Made by a program: the position numbers and the translations under genes
Notes under the pieces: generated by a model
Databases searched by the model: none
The model's input: the letters and a program-made list of their open reading frames with translations, nothing else
Told to the model about the DNA's origin: nothing
DNA from: Siphonodentalium dalli
Lineage: Eukaryota; Mollusca; Scaphopoda; Gadilida; Siphonodentaliidae
DNA length: 64,000 bases
Direction: 5' to 3'
Assembly (NCBI GenBank): GCA_032622095.1
Contig: CP136066.1
Coordinates: 194,358,816 to 194,422,815 of the forward strand
Shown: positions 44,321 to 55,634 of the stretch, piece by piece
Numbering within the stretch: position 1 is the stretch's first letter
Layout: every line of letters begins with the position of its first letter

Positions 44321-46810
44321 CTATAAGTAGTGGGATAGCTTTCTGTGTAGCCGTTTCTTAGTAAGTAAAATGGTATGGAGTTTGGTGCCAACTTTATGGC
44401 AAAATCGAACATTAGCAGGTAATTTCATTAAATTACGTGCCCTTTTATGGTTATTGGTAGACTTAGAGAATAGTACCGGTACATATACAGTAGATGGAGT
44501 ATCATTAGATAGGGAAGTGCCACCCAAATTTCGAGGAGAAGCGCCTGTACTGGCGATCTGAGAAGCATGTAATGAACTATCTAAAGGTCGCGTACCACTT
44601 GTGCTAGCTGGTACCCATCCAAATTCTTTCTTAAAAATGACATCATAAGGGATGATTTGTTTAATGACAAACGGTTCAGGGTAGCCACACCTAGTGAGTC
44701 TGATAAGAAATAGGCTAATGTAATAAAGGTAATCCTCTCTACACGAAGAGTGTCTAAAGTAACGGTGGCACTCTGCTTTAATAATACCGACAAATACACC
44801 AATAGGATGGTCACTCTCGAAATGAGTGTACGAGTATGTATTAAAAGGCTTTTGGTAAAGGCCTACATGCAAGCCTTGGTTATAAAATAGTTCATGATTA
44901 ATGCTAAAGGTTATATCAAGGAAATCAACCTTAAACTTGCTAACTGATACATCCAAATTAATATGTTTAGGGTAGGCATCACGCAATCCATTAAGAATAG
45001 TCAACAATGATTCATATTTCACATCAACGAACAAGATGCCATCATCTATATATCTCAAAAAGATTTTAATAGGTTCCACTAGCGGAACATTTTGGAACAT
45101 ATAGTATTCACACCTAAGCAAGATGACATTTGCGGCTTGTGCCGAGACGAAACTGCCCATGGCGAGGCCCTGTGTCTGCAGGTACAGATGTTTAAAGCCA
45201 ACATGGAAAAATGCATAATCTTGGATGAACTTGAAAAGGTCAACCATGAAGTTAAAGTGGGTATCATCAATATCTAAAATATGGCGAATAAACTCAAGTG
45301 CATCATACATATCAGAGTTTCGAATAGCCGTATACAAAGACTGAAAGTCTGAACTGATAAACCAGTAGTTATTGAGTTGTTCTGGTGTTACATTAAGCGA
45401 TTTAAATTCGTGGATGGCGTGCAATGAATCTTTACATATGGTCCAAGTAATGTTATTTCTGTCAAAATGGTTATGCAACGCTGCCAAATAATTCTCTAAC
45501 ATATGTCCTAAAATACGTGAGGCACAAGTATTCACATTCGAATGCGCGTTGATAATAGGACGGCCAGTCAAACTGGTTTCCACTTTGGGGGAGGGGAAAA
45601 CTTTCAGTTTATGAACTTTAGGAGTAATATTTAAAGAAGGAATAATAATATCCGCAGGTTTAACTGCTAGGATTTTATCTAAAATAATTTGTTCAATAGT
45701 AGTATCCCTGTACTTAAAGGCTATGTAGCGAAGGCGTTTAACACCTTCATCAATGATATGATTTATACTGCTATAATCATGTAAACTGTATGTAGATGTA
45801 TCGCTAAGTTGGCGCCGGTATTCTTTGGCATACCAAGCTGTAGTATTAATAGAGATACCCAGCGATTTATCACTGGGTGATATGATAACACCAGGGTGGT
45901 TAGCATAAAGGTTTAAGGTTTCATTTTCAAATGGAGATATATTCTTAAATGTGAGATAATTATCCCCAGGCCACGAGTTGGTAAATCGATCTATCTTGAC
46001 AATACTGTCTAATGTGTCATTAACAAAAGTTGGTGGTAAACCTGGATGGTTAACATGCGTATACAACAATGTATTGTGTGATTTTAATGGATGAACATTA
46101 TGTGGAGACATAAGATTAATCGTTTTACGATTACATGTTTCAAGAGCATCATAACACATGGTTTTCAACCCGGTAACTTGTATTTCCGGGGTGATTAACG
46201 GAGTAGGAATGAAGTTGGCACCTCGTCCTAACGTAGAAATCAAGTTCTCCGGCAAACGCCAAGGTACAAAGTTAAAGACCTTCTCGCGCGTCGTAATATA
46301 TTCCTTGTTAAGCATAAACAAATAGGAATCTAGTGTCCGCATGTGGGATCGATAGCCGAGATTATGAAATAATAAAGATGGCAATGCATCTGACAATTTA
46401 ACGATAGAAGACATCTCACTGTACTGTGATTGGCTGAATGTGGAATGATGGGAATATACACTAAGATTACTCCCAATATCATGTAATTCTTTAACTGTAT
46501 CCATATATAGAGATAAGTTTACATTAAAATCTTTAATATGATTGTTCAATATATCAAATGAGTCATCAAGGGTTGATTGGGTTACATTATTAACATATGT
46601 ACATTTGATGTCAGAGTATTTTGGAAAAATGCTCTCATAAGTAAGGATAACATCTTGTCTCCTAGAGGAGGAAAGGTCTAACAATGCATAAGTGTAAGGA
46701 TCATGAATATGTCTCTGTAACAACTTGATGCGTTCTTCGAAATTGCTAACATTTTCTTTAAATGCCGATGCACACATTTCAGGATGGTTAAAAAACCGAA
46801 AATATGCCAT
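44321..46810 (-). CDS. Penelope-like reverse transcriptase, unit C
   Basis: Intact 829-codon ORF, the common form of the protein (Glu188, Ala560), identical in units D and E. All RT motifs described for unit A are present. Confidence 0.9.
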   Translation of the reverse strand: MAYFRFFNHPEMCASAFKENVSNFEERIKLLQRHIHDPYTYALLDLSSSRRQDVILTYESIFPKYSDIKCTYVNNVTQSTLDDSFDILNNHIKDFNVNLSLYMDTVKELHDIGSNLSVYSHHSTFSQSQYSEMSSIVKLSDALPSLLFHNLGYRSHMRTLDSYLFMLNKEYITTREKVFNFVPWRLPENLISTLGRGANFIPTPLITPEIQVTGLKTMCYDALETCNRKTINLMSPHNVHPLKSHNTLLYTHVNHPGLPPTFVNDTLDSIVKIDRFTNSWPGDNYLTFKNISPFENETLNLYANHPGVIISPSDKSLGISINTTAWYAKEYRRQLSDTSTYSLHDYSSINHIIDEGVKRLRYIAFKYRDTTIEQIILDKILAVKPADIIIPSLNITPKVHKLKVFPSPKVETSLTGRPIINAHSNVNTCASRILGHMLENYLAALHNHFDRNNITWTICKDSLHAIHEFKSLNVTPEQLNNYWFISSDFQSLYTAIRNSDMYDALEFIRHILDIDDTHFNFMVDLFKFIQDYAFFHVGFKHLYLQTQGLAMGSFVSAQAANVILLRCEYYMFQNVPLVEPIKIFLRYIDDGILFVDVKYESLLTILNGLRDAYPKHINLDVSVSKFKVDFLDITFSINHELFYNQGLHVGLYQKPFNTYSYTHFESDHPIGVFVGIIKAECHRYFRHSSCREDYLYYISLFLIRLTRCGYPEPFVIKQIIPYDVIFKKEFGWVPASTSGTRPLDSSLHASQIASTGASPRNLGGTSLSNDTPSTVYVPVLFSKSTNNHKRARNLMKLPANVRFCHKVGTKLHTILLTKKRLHRKLSHYL

Positions 46811-46900
46811 GCTGGAAAAATGAGTAAGGTAGTGGTTAATATGGTGCTGTGTAATTGTATAGAAACCATAACTATGATTCTATGGAATGCGGGTATTGTG

Positions 46901-48214
46901 CAGGAGGAAAATATGGACATGAGTGTGATATGAGTGGGTGAAAACCCATATCATGGATCTAATGCCATAATACATGCAAACAAACAGGTGCACGGGCGAA
47001 ACCTGGCCAATTACGATAGCAGAGAGATCTCATGCGACAATGATGTACAATATTGATAACTTAAAATTAATTTGAGGATTAATTAACACATATGAATGTG
47101 GAATAGAATATATTTATAGGTGACGATTGTGTTCTGGACACCTAAAATAAAATGATATGATCACTCGCCAATGAGGAATGCCAAATTATTAGAATATATT
47201 TATAGGTGATGGTTGTGTAATAGGGTTAAATCAAGTAATCACTCGTGAATGAGAGAAAACATTTCAACTAAGATATAATTATAGGTGATGATTGCATTAG
47301 GGTCTATTGAGATTAAATAACGCAATCACTCGTCGATGAGAGATGACATGTAATTAGATTATATTTCTAAGTGAAAATGTTTTAGGGGTATTGAAAGTCC
47401 CTTAAGTTTAAATGGATATAAGGGATAGAATATGCAAATAATCAGTAACCCTAAAACTTAAATCAAGTGATTACTCGTCAATTACTTCATAAGTAAAAGT
47501 GACACAAGTTTCATGTAGGCATCTCAGCTACTGCCAGCAAAAACATCGTGTAGATCGTTACATCGGAAAGAATGTAAAAATGGATACATCCCTCTTGAAA
47601 GATTCTGTGGAAGGCGTGCGCAAAGCAGGAGGAGAATATGGATATGAGCACCGTGTGCACGGGTGAAGACACACGTCATGGATTTAAAGCCATAATAAAG
47701 GGAAAACAGTCAGGTATATGGGCGTAACCCGTTCAGATGCGATAGTGAAATTATAACTGGTATACCGTATAACAAAATGAGTTCAATCAGTGAGCATACA
47801 ATTATCAGGTATTTAAAGTAACATATATTGGATAAAATCAAGTAATCACTGGTCAATGAGAAATACCATAGTGGGGTGTATATGCGGGTAATGACTGTGT
47901 TAGAGTTCAATCGAGTGATCACTCGTCAATGAGAAAAGTCATATTACTAAGACTATGTTTATAGGTGATCATTGTAAGGGTTATAGAAATTAAATATTGT
48001 AATCACTCGTCAATGAGAAATAAAAATTATTATAATTATCTCAGGTGGTGATTGCATTAGGGAATATCAAGTGCATCATGTTTGAATTACCAACATGGAT
48101 GGGAATTTTATATATAAACATGAATTATAAGTGGTTTGGATAAAAGTCAATCAAGGGATCAATAGTCAATGAGTTCACAAGATATGGTGCGGCTAAGTTC
48201 GACGTGGATTTATG
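46901..48214 (-). repeat. PLE leader subrepeats, unit C
   Basis: Same arrangement as unit A. It runs directly into the 57-bp segment at 48220, which may be the native 5' edge of the element. Confidence 0.75.
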
Positions 48215-48219
48215 CGTAT

Positions 48220-48276
48220 GCAATTACTCGTAATCGCTTCGCTGCGCTCCGCGATTACTTCGACGCCCCCGAGATT
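48220..48276. repeat. 57-bp GC-rich hairpin segment at the C/D junction
   Basis: Contains GTAATCGC...GCGATTAC, an 8-bp stem round a 13-base loop (TTCGCTGCGCTCC), followed by TCGACGCCCCCGAGATT. An identical segment ends unit D at 54758. On the minus strand it would be the first sequence of the unit, upstream of the leader. It is the most GC-rich part of the array. Confidence 0.8.
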
Positions 48277-48554
48277 GTGCCTTACTCAACACAAACAAGT
48301 TTCCAAAATATATCTATTTTTTGTCGATTGTCAGCCCAGTACGAAGAATTTGATGGTGGAATATACACAGATACAAATTTCCGGGAAAGTTAAAAATAGC
48401 CCCATCAAACGTTGTAATTATGGCCATGTCGTTCAAAACAGTCTTTCCTCTGTAATATGATGAATATTGTTCCTTGTAATAGAAAGCTATAGCACCACGA
48501 ATATTTTTCTGACTATACCGCGTGTCAGATCTACTAGTCTATACCCTGGTAATT
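48277..48554 (-). pseudogene. LINE endonuclease fragment at the end of unit D
   Basis: Equivalent of 22635-22912: only the N-terminal endonuclease pieces (LPGYRLVDL, GAIAFYYKEQ) remain. The remainder of the LINE, equivalent to about 29116-32186 of the copy between units A and B, is absent, and the break abuts the 57-bp segment. A linker equal to 22913-23278 follows at 48555-48920. Confidence 0.8.
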
Positions 48555-50236
48555 GTATGCTATGCTATTGCAATATGCAATCTATTCATCAAACTCCAGG
48601 CAGAGTAATCTCTCATCGCTCCACTGAGTTTGTCTATTCATTCGGATATTTTTCCAGAAAATGTCTACTATATTAAAGCGGTAACATGAAACCGCGTTAC
48701 ATAGCGAATTGAAAGTAAAGGTAGACATAACAACTGCACAGTTGATCGGGACAATAATCAAATTATGTCGCCAAAAGTATAGTCATAATTTGAGAGTGTA
48801 TGGATATCATTTATGTTACAGAAGGGAATATTACCAACAAACTATTTATGATAACCTGATTTATTATTACTGGATGGATTATGTAAAGTGATGTGGTAAG
48901 TGACTTAATTGTTAGGCCAGTGTTGTGAGATTATTCAAGGGTTGCAAGGAATGTCACTCGACTGAGGGTAGGTTCTTAAAACCACTGGTATGCATGCAGG
49001 CGATGACACGTCCTGAATACATATTGTGGAGTATGATACAAGATCTCTACTGTAGTGTCAACTAAAATATAGAAGTAATAGGTAGCCTGACGGCGGAAAG
49101 TTTTTAAAGGTCAAAATCACAAATAGGCTGTGTATACCCATTGAGAACCGTGGTGGGGAGTACTGCAAAAGGTCCAAAATGTAACTATATTAAAATCACA
49201 GCAGAAACACCGTCACCACAGTTAACAAATGGGAGAAAATATAATCGTAACCTGATGTTGGGCTATTACAAATTTTGAAAGTAATTTGGATAGCTAGCAA
49301 AGGGCCAAGAGAAATTTTAGCCAAAGGGTTCAATTTGGATTTGATAGTATACATGTGTGTTGTAACAGCAGAATAAAGAAATGTGTGCTTAAGTAGTGTG
49401 AAAAGATGTGTCCTGTGTTAAAATCAAAATTTTCATCGACGTTATCTTCAGTTACATATCTCGGTGACGAATCTTCTAAGCGAAGAACCGCCGTTTTTCG
49501 GGACGAAAATGCAAGAAACTAGCTCCGAGATCGTCCCCTGGACGTGTGGCCCAGCAACATCGACTAAAGAACCGCATCAGGTGACGATATCCAACAAAGT
49601 TACACGGGGAACTAACCTTACATGTATGACAAACAAGGTTTTGCGTATAAGACTGATAGATTTATATGGGTAAATATCGATTAATTTTGATGTAATCGAT
49701 TAGGATGTAAACAGGTATTATTACATAGAATCAATGATAAAATAATGGTTCATTTTATATAAATTGATGTATGGATGAGATGATTAAAGCCATCGTGCAG
49801 TTGATGGAAGATTGCGCGTAGTAATCACACATATGGATAAGGTTTCATACAACATTCGAAAGATCCACGCAATATACTTGAAAAGTAGCCAGAGTGGAGA
49901 AATCATCATCGAATAAATCAGTATTAAATTATTGCGTGAATGCATCCATAATTATCAGGAAAATGATCAAGAATCAAGGATACTTAAAAAAACATTAAGA
50001 AGATAAACTGTGGTTTATATTTACCAGTAAATCCTATCAAATATCCAAACGAACGCGACTTAACACATGGAAATTGAACAGAGTTACGAGACTTCAAAAC
50101 GTGGGAACGTTCGAAAATGGCAGAGGTCTGAACACGAAGGATGTAACGTGCGGTGTCGCACGCGAAATTCAAAAGGAGCCGGTGCCAAATTCTAAAAATA
50201 GGACGATGGTCGACGATGGCGGAGTTAATGCGTATG

Positions 50237-50704
50237 TTACATGGGTGAAGTGAAATCTATGTCTGAAAATAAATAATAATGATACAATCTGTATAACACT
50301 TTCTTTCTGAGTTCATGGTTCATAGAAGTGAGAACTCTCCTGCACAATCTGTCTTGTGGACAGGAAATGTTTACAATAATTCGACTGGTCACCTTATATA
50401 TAAAGACGTTGAATTGAGTGATAAGACGGAAATCGATGGTACTGTATCTGCTGCCAACATATAAATGAATAAAAGTGCTACCATTCCTGACTCTATGTAA
50501 TTTATACACATTATTATATTGGTCGAAACATTGTAAAAAGTCCGGAACAGAAAGAATCCTTGTGAGGTTCAATGGCTGTAAATCTTCGGGTGTCAGGTAT
50601 AAAACAGTCGTCTTACCGACATTAGATAGGTGGCAGAACACTTCATTTTCCCAACTGGAAAGAGACATCTGTATGTGAGAACACACAGGAGTGATACAGT
50701 ACAT
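50237..50704 (-). CDS. 155-aa second ORF, unit D
   Basis: Identical to the other units. Function unknown. Confidence 0.5.
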   Translation of the reverse strand: MYCITPVCSHIQMSLSSWENEVFCHLSNVGKTTVLYLTPEDLQPLNLTRILSVPDFLQCFDQYNNVYKLHRVRNGSTFIHLYVGSRYSTIDFRLITQFNVFIYKVTSRIIVNISCPQDRLCRRVLTSMNHELRKKVLYRLYHYYLFSDIDFTSPM

Positions 50705-50858
50705 TATACGATCGAGTTGTAAATTTTTTAGGAATTATAATAGGTGTACAGGTAATCCAGAGACTAAAACTTTATGATTTCATTAAAGATGTATGGTGGA
50801 TTCCCGACAAGACGGCGTGCTATAAGTTATATATGATAAAATATATATAGAAATTATT

Positions 50859-53348
50859 CTATAAGTAGTGGGATAGCTTTCTGTGTAGCCGTTTCTTAGT
50901 AAGTAAAATGGTATGGAGTTTGGTGCCAACTTTATGGCAAAATCGAACATTAGCAGGTAATTTCATTAAATTACGTGCCCTTTTATGGTTATTGGTAGAC
51001 TTAGAGAATAGTACCGGTACATATACAGTAGATGGAGTATCATTAGATAGGGAAGTGCCACCCAAATTTCGAGGAGAAGCGCCTGTACTGGCGATCTGAG
51101 AAGCATGTAATGAACTATCTAAAGGTCGCGTACCACTTGTGCTAGCTGGTACCCATCCAAATTCTTTCTTAAAAATGACATCATAAGGGATGATTTGTTT
51201 AATGACAAACGGTTCAGGGTAGCCACACCTAGTGAGTCTGATAAGAAATAGGCTAATGTAATAAAGGTAATCCTCTCTACACGAAGAGTGTCTAAAGTAA
51301 CGGTGGCACTCTGCTTTAATAATACCGACAAATACACCAATAGGATGGTCACTCTCGAAATGAGTGTACGAGTATGTATTAAAAGGCTTTTGGTAAAGGC
51401 CTACATGCAAGCCTTGGTTATAAAATAGTTCATGATTAATGCTAAAGGTTATATCAAGGAAATCAACCTTAAACTTGCTAACTGATACATCCAAATTAAT
51501 ATGTTTAGGGTAGGCATCACGCAATCCATTAAGAATAGTCAACAATGATTCATATTTCACATCAACGAACAAGATGCCATCATCTATATATCTCAAAAAG
51601 ATTTTAATAGGTTCCACTAGCGGAACATTTTGGAACATATAGTATTCACACCTAAGCAAGATGACATTTGCGGCTTGTGCCGAGACGAAACTGCCCATGG
51701 CGAGGCCCTGTGTCTGCAGGTACAGATGTTTAAAGCCAACATGGAAAAATGCATAATCTTGGATGAACTTGAAAAGGTCAACCATGAAGTTAAAGTGGGT
51801 ATCATCAATATCTAAAATATGGCGAATAAACTCAAGTGCATCATACATATCAGAGTTTCGAATAGCCGTATACAAAGACTGAAAGTCTGAACTGATAAAC
51901 CAGTAGTTATTGAGTTGTTCTGGTGTTACATTAAGCGATTTAAATTCGTGGATGGCGTGCAATGAATCTTTACATATGGTCCAAGTAATGTTATTTCTGT
52001 CAAAATGGTTATGCAACGCTGCCAAATAATTCTCTAACATATGTCCTAAAATACGTGAGGCACAAGTATTCACATTCGAATGCGCGTTGATAATAGGACG
52101 GCCAGTCAAACTGGTTTCCACTTTGGGGGAGGGGAAAACTTTCAGTTTATGAACTTTAGGAGTAATATTTAAAGAAGGAATAATAATATCCGCAGGTTTA
52201 ACTGCTAGGATTTTATCTAAAATAATTTGTTCAATAGTAGTATCCCTGTACTTAAAGGCTATGTAGCGAAGGCGTTTAACACCTTCATCAATGATATGAT
52301 TTATACTGCTATAATCATGTAAACTGTATGTAGATGTATCGCTAAGTTGGCGCCGGTATTCTTTGGCATACCAAGCTGTAGTATTAATAGAGATACCCAG
52401 CGATTTATCACTGGGTGATATGATAACACCAGGGTGGTTAGCATAAAGGTTTAAGGTTTCATTTTCAAATGGAGATATATTCTTAAATGTGAGATAATTA
52501 TCCCCAGGCCACGAGTTGGTAAATCGATCTATCTTGACAATACTGTCTAATGTGTCATTAACAAAAGTTGGTGGTAAACCTGGATGGTTAACATGCGTAT
52601 ACAACAATGTATTGTGTGATTTTAATGGATGAACATTATGTGGAGACATAAGATTAATCGTTTTACGATTACATGTTTCAAGAGCATCATAACACATGGT
52701 TTTCAACCCGGTAACTTGTATTTCCGGGGTGATTAACGGAGTAGGAATGAAGTTGGCACCTCGTCCTAACGTAGAAATCAAGTTCTCCGGCAAACGCCAA
52801 GGTACAAAGTTAAAGACCTTCTCGCGCGTCGTAATATATTCCTTGTTAAGCATAAACAAATAGGAATCTAGTGTCCGCATGTGGGATCGATAGCCGAGAT
52901 TATGAAATAATAAAGATGGCAATGCATCTGACAATTTAACGATAGAAGACATCTCACTGTACTGTGATTGGCTGAATGTGGAATGATGGGAATATACACT
53001 AAGATTACTCCCAATATCATGTAATTCTTTAACTGTATCCATATATAGAGATAAGTTTACATTAAAATCTTTAATATGATTGTTCAATATATCAAATGAG
53101 TCATCAAGGGTTGATTGGGTTACATTATTAACATATGTACATTTGATGTCAGAGTATTTTGGAAAAATGCTCTCATAAGTAAGGATAACATCTTGTCTCC
53201 TAGAGGAGGAAAGGTCTAACAATGCATAAGTGTAAGGATCATGAATATGTCTCTGTAACAACTTGATGCGTTCTTCGAAATTGCTAACATTTTCTTTAAA
53301 TGCCGATGCACACATTTCAGGATGGTTAAAAAACCGAAAATATGCCAT
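50859..53348 (-). CDS. Penelope-like reverse transcriptase, unit D
   Basis: Intact 829-codon ORF, identical in protein sequence to units C and E. Catalytic motifs as for unit A. Confidence 0.9.
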   Translation of the reverse strand: MAYFRFFNHPEMCASAFKENVSNFEERIKLLQRHIHDPYTYALLDLSSSRRQDVILTYESIFPKYSDIKCTYVNNVTQSTLDDSFDILNNHIKDFNVNLSLYMDTVKELHDIGSNLSVYSHHSTFSQSQYSEMSSIVKLSDALPSLLFHNLGYRSHMRTLDSYLFMLNKEYITTREKVFNFVPWRLPENLISTLGRGANFIPTPLITPEIQVTGLKTMCYDALETCNRKTINLMSPHNVHPLKSHNTLLYTHVNHPGLPPTFVNDTLDSIVKIDRFTNSWPGDNYLTFKNISPFENETLNLYANHPGVIISPSDKSLGISINTTAWYAKEYRRQLSDTSTYSLHDYSSINHIIDEGVKRLRYIAFKYRDTTIEQIILDKILAVKPADIIIPSLNITPKVHKLKVFPSPKVETSLTGRPIINAHSNVNTCASRILGHMLENYLAALHNHFDRNNITWTICKDSLHAIHEFKSLNVTPEQLNNYWFISSDFQSLYTAIRNSDMYDALEFIRHILDIDDTHFNFMVDLFKFIQDYAFFHVGFKHLYLQTQGLAMGSFVSAQAANVILLRCEYYMFQNVPLVEPIKIFLRYIDDGILFVDVKYESLLTILNGLRDAYPKHINLDVSVSKFKVDFLDITFSINHELFYNQGLHVGLYQKPFNTYSYTHFESDHPIGVFVGIIKAECHRYFRHSSCREDYLYYISLFLIRLTRCGYPEPFVIKQIIPYDVIFKKEFGWVPASTSGTRPLDSSLHASQIASTGASPRNLGGTSLSNDTPSTVYVPVLFSKSTNNHKRARNLMKLPANVRFCHKVGTKLHTILLTKKRLHRKLSHYL

Positions 53349-53438
53349 GCTGGAAAAATGAGTAAGGTAGTGGTTAATATGGTGCTGTGTAATTGTATAG
53401 AAACCATAACTATGATTCTATGGAATGCGGGTATTGTG

Positions 53439-54752
53439 CAGGAGGAAAATATGGACATGAGTGTGATATGAGTGGGTGAAAACCCATATCATGGATCTAA
53501 TGCCATAATACATGCAAACAAACAGGTGCACGGGCGAAACCTGGCCAATTACGATAGCAGAGAGATCTCATGCGACAATGATGTACAATATTGATAACTT
53601 AAAATTAATTTGAGGATTAATTAACACATATGAATGTGGAATAGAATATATTTATAGGTGACGATTGTGTTCTGGACACCTAAAATAAAATGATATGATC
53701 ACTCGCCAATGAGGAATGCCAAATTATTAGAATATATTTATAGGTGATGGTTGTGTAATAGGGTTAAATCAAGTAATCACTCGTGAATGAGAGAAAACAT
53801 TTCAACTAATATATAATTATAGGTGATGATTGCATTAGGGTCTATTGAGATTAAATAACGCAATCACTCGTCGATGAGAGATGACATGTAATTAGATTAT
53901 ATTTCTAAGTGAAAATGTTTTAGGGGTATTGAAAGTCCCTTAAGTTTAAATGGATATAAGGGATAGAATATGCAAATAATCAGTAACCCTAAAACTTAAA
54001 TCAAGTGATTACTCGTCAATTACTTCATAAGTAAAAGTGACACAAGTTTCATGTAGGCATCTCAGCTACTGCCAGCAAAAACATCGTGTAGATCGTTACA
54101 TCGGAAAGAATGTAAAAATGGATACATCCCTCTTGAAAGATTCTGTGGAAGGCGTGCGCAAAGCAGGAGGAGAATATGGATATGAGCACCGTGTGCACGG
54201 GTGAAGACACACGTCATGGATTTAAAGCCATAATAAAGGGAAAACAGTCAGGTATATGGGCGTAACCCGTTCAGATGCGATAGTGAAATTATAACTGGTA
54301 TACCGTATAACAAAATGAGTTCAATCAGTGAGCATACAATTATCAGGTATTTAAAGTAACATATATTGGATAAAATCAAGTAATCACTGGTCAATGAGAA
54401 ATACCATAGTGGGGTGTATATGCGGGTAATGACTGTGTTAGAGTTCAATCGAGTGATCACTCGTCAATGAGAAAAGTCATATTACTAAGACTATGTTTAT
54501 AGGTGATCATTGTAAGGGTTATAGAAATTAAATATTGTAATCACTCGTCAATGAGAAATAAAAATTATTATAATTATCTCAGGTGGTGATTGCATTAGGG
54601 AATATCAAGTGCATCATGTTTGAATTACCAACATGGATGGGAATTTTATATATAAACATGAATTATAAGTGGTTTGGATAAAAGTCAATCAAGGGATCAA
54701 TAGTCAATGAGTTCACAAGATATGGTGCGGCTAAGTTCGACGTGGATTTATG
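53439..54752 (-). repeat. PLE leader subrepeats, unit D
   Basis: Same two modules. Shares the CAGATGCGATAG variant with unit C, so C and D form a subgroup apart from A and B. Confidence 0.75.
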
Positions 54753-54757
54753 CGTAT

Positions 54758-54814
54758 GCAATTACTCGTAATCGCTTCGCTGCGCTCCGCGATTACTTCG
54801 ACGCCCCCGAGATT
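54758..54814. repeat. 57-bp GC-rich hairpin segment, right end of unit D
   Basis: Identical to 48220-48276. Followed by GGCCCGTGATTTAGCGCCCA rather than LINE sequence, which may be the original upstream neighbour of the element. Confidence 0.8.
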
Positions 54815-55254
54815 GGCCCGTGATTTAGCGCCCACCCATCAGACCCCCCGCGGCGGGACCGCCGCTCCTAAGTACGAATAACCGACAGAACTTGGTGTTT
54901 TACTCCAACACAAGGCATAAATTCGAAAAAAGCTCAGTTTCTTATCTTATTCATGAGAAAATCCTATTGAAAAGCGCTAAATACATTACAATACAAGGCC
55001 GTAGTTAAAATTGAAATGGGTTTTGAAAACGGAGGTACTTTTTTCGCATATTATCCTTGGGACTTTGACAATTTACACTTACCTACAGCTAGAGAACGCA
55101 TACGGTTATGTCCCTTAAATATCGGCGAGGCCCATATTAAAAGCGAATCGTGTTAAGCGACCATGAGATGATTGGCTTTTGAAACGAAGCACGGATTCAA
55201 CGTGCAGTGTGAGCTCACTGTGAATACAGGTATTCGTGCCCAATGAAACATTGT
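54815..55254. other. Unassigned sequence upstream of unit D
   Basis: Begins GC-rich with CCCGCGGCGGGACCGCCG and then becomes AT-rich. No ORF, RNA gene or match to the array units was seen. Minus-strand open frames of 63 and 83 codons near 55153-55406 overlap the adjoining minisatellite and look accidental. Confidence 0.4.
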
Positions 55255-55620
55255 ATGTATAGTGCGTGGTGTTCTACCCACATTAAAGGTAGCAATACAA
55301 ACGCGTGGATTGCATAGCAATAAAACCCCCGGAACTGCATAATGCGCTGTAAAAGAATTAAATGAAACGCGTGGACTGTAGAGCAATAATTGGTCATCCA
55401 GCACAATGCACCGTCATGGAAATAAACGTAACGCGTAAATAGCAGAGCAAAATTTAGTCAGCACTGCAAAATGCACTTCCACGGAAATTAATGTACCGCG
55501 TGGAGAGCGGATCAATGGTGAGTTAGCCCTGATATAGTACCGTCACGGAATTAAAAGAAACGCGTGGATAGCAGAGCAATAATAAAAAGTCGGTGCTGCA
55601 CAATGCACTGTCACGGAATG
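55255..55620. repeat. Minisatellite, about 5-6 units of 60-67 bp
   Basis: Units begin ACGCGTGGA or close variants (near 55301, 55367, 55427, 55493, 55560) and continue with GCAGAGCAATAAT-like and CTGCACAATGCACTGTCACG-like sequence. Units are diverged, so the array is old. Confidence 0.75.
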
Positions 55621-55634
55621 ATATATCGAGAGAC

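Larger units (their letters stand above)
42383..48219 (-). mobile_element. Penelope-like retroelement unit C
   Basis: Third copy, 9552 bp from unit B. Its right end differs: after the shared CGTAT at 48215-48219 it continues into the 57-bp hairpin segment rather than LINE 3' sequence. It shares CAGATGCGATAG (about 47736) with unit D. Confidence 0.85.
48921..54757 (-). mobile_element. Penelope-like retroelement unit D
   Basis: Fourth copy. With the LINE fragment, linker and terminal 57-bp segment it forms a unit of 6538 bp (48277-54814), bounded on both sides by the same 57-bp segment. It has a private T at about 53809 in the leader. Beyond the right-hand 57-bp segment the sequence is unrelated to the LINE. 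Confidence 0.85.
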
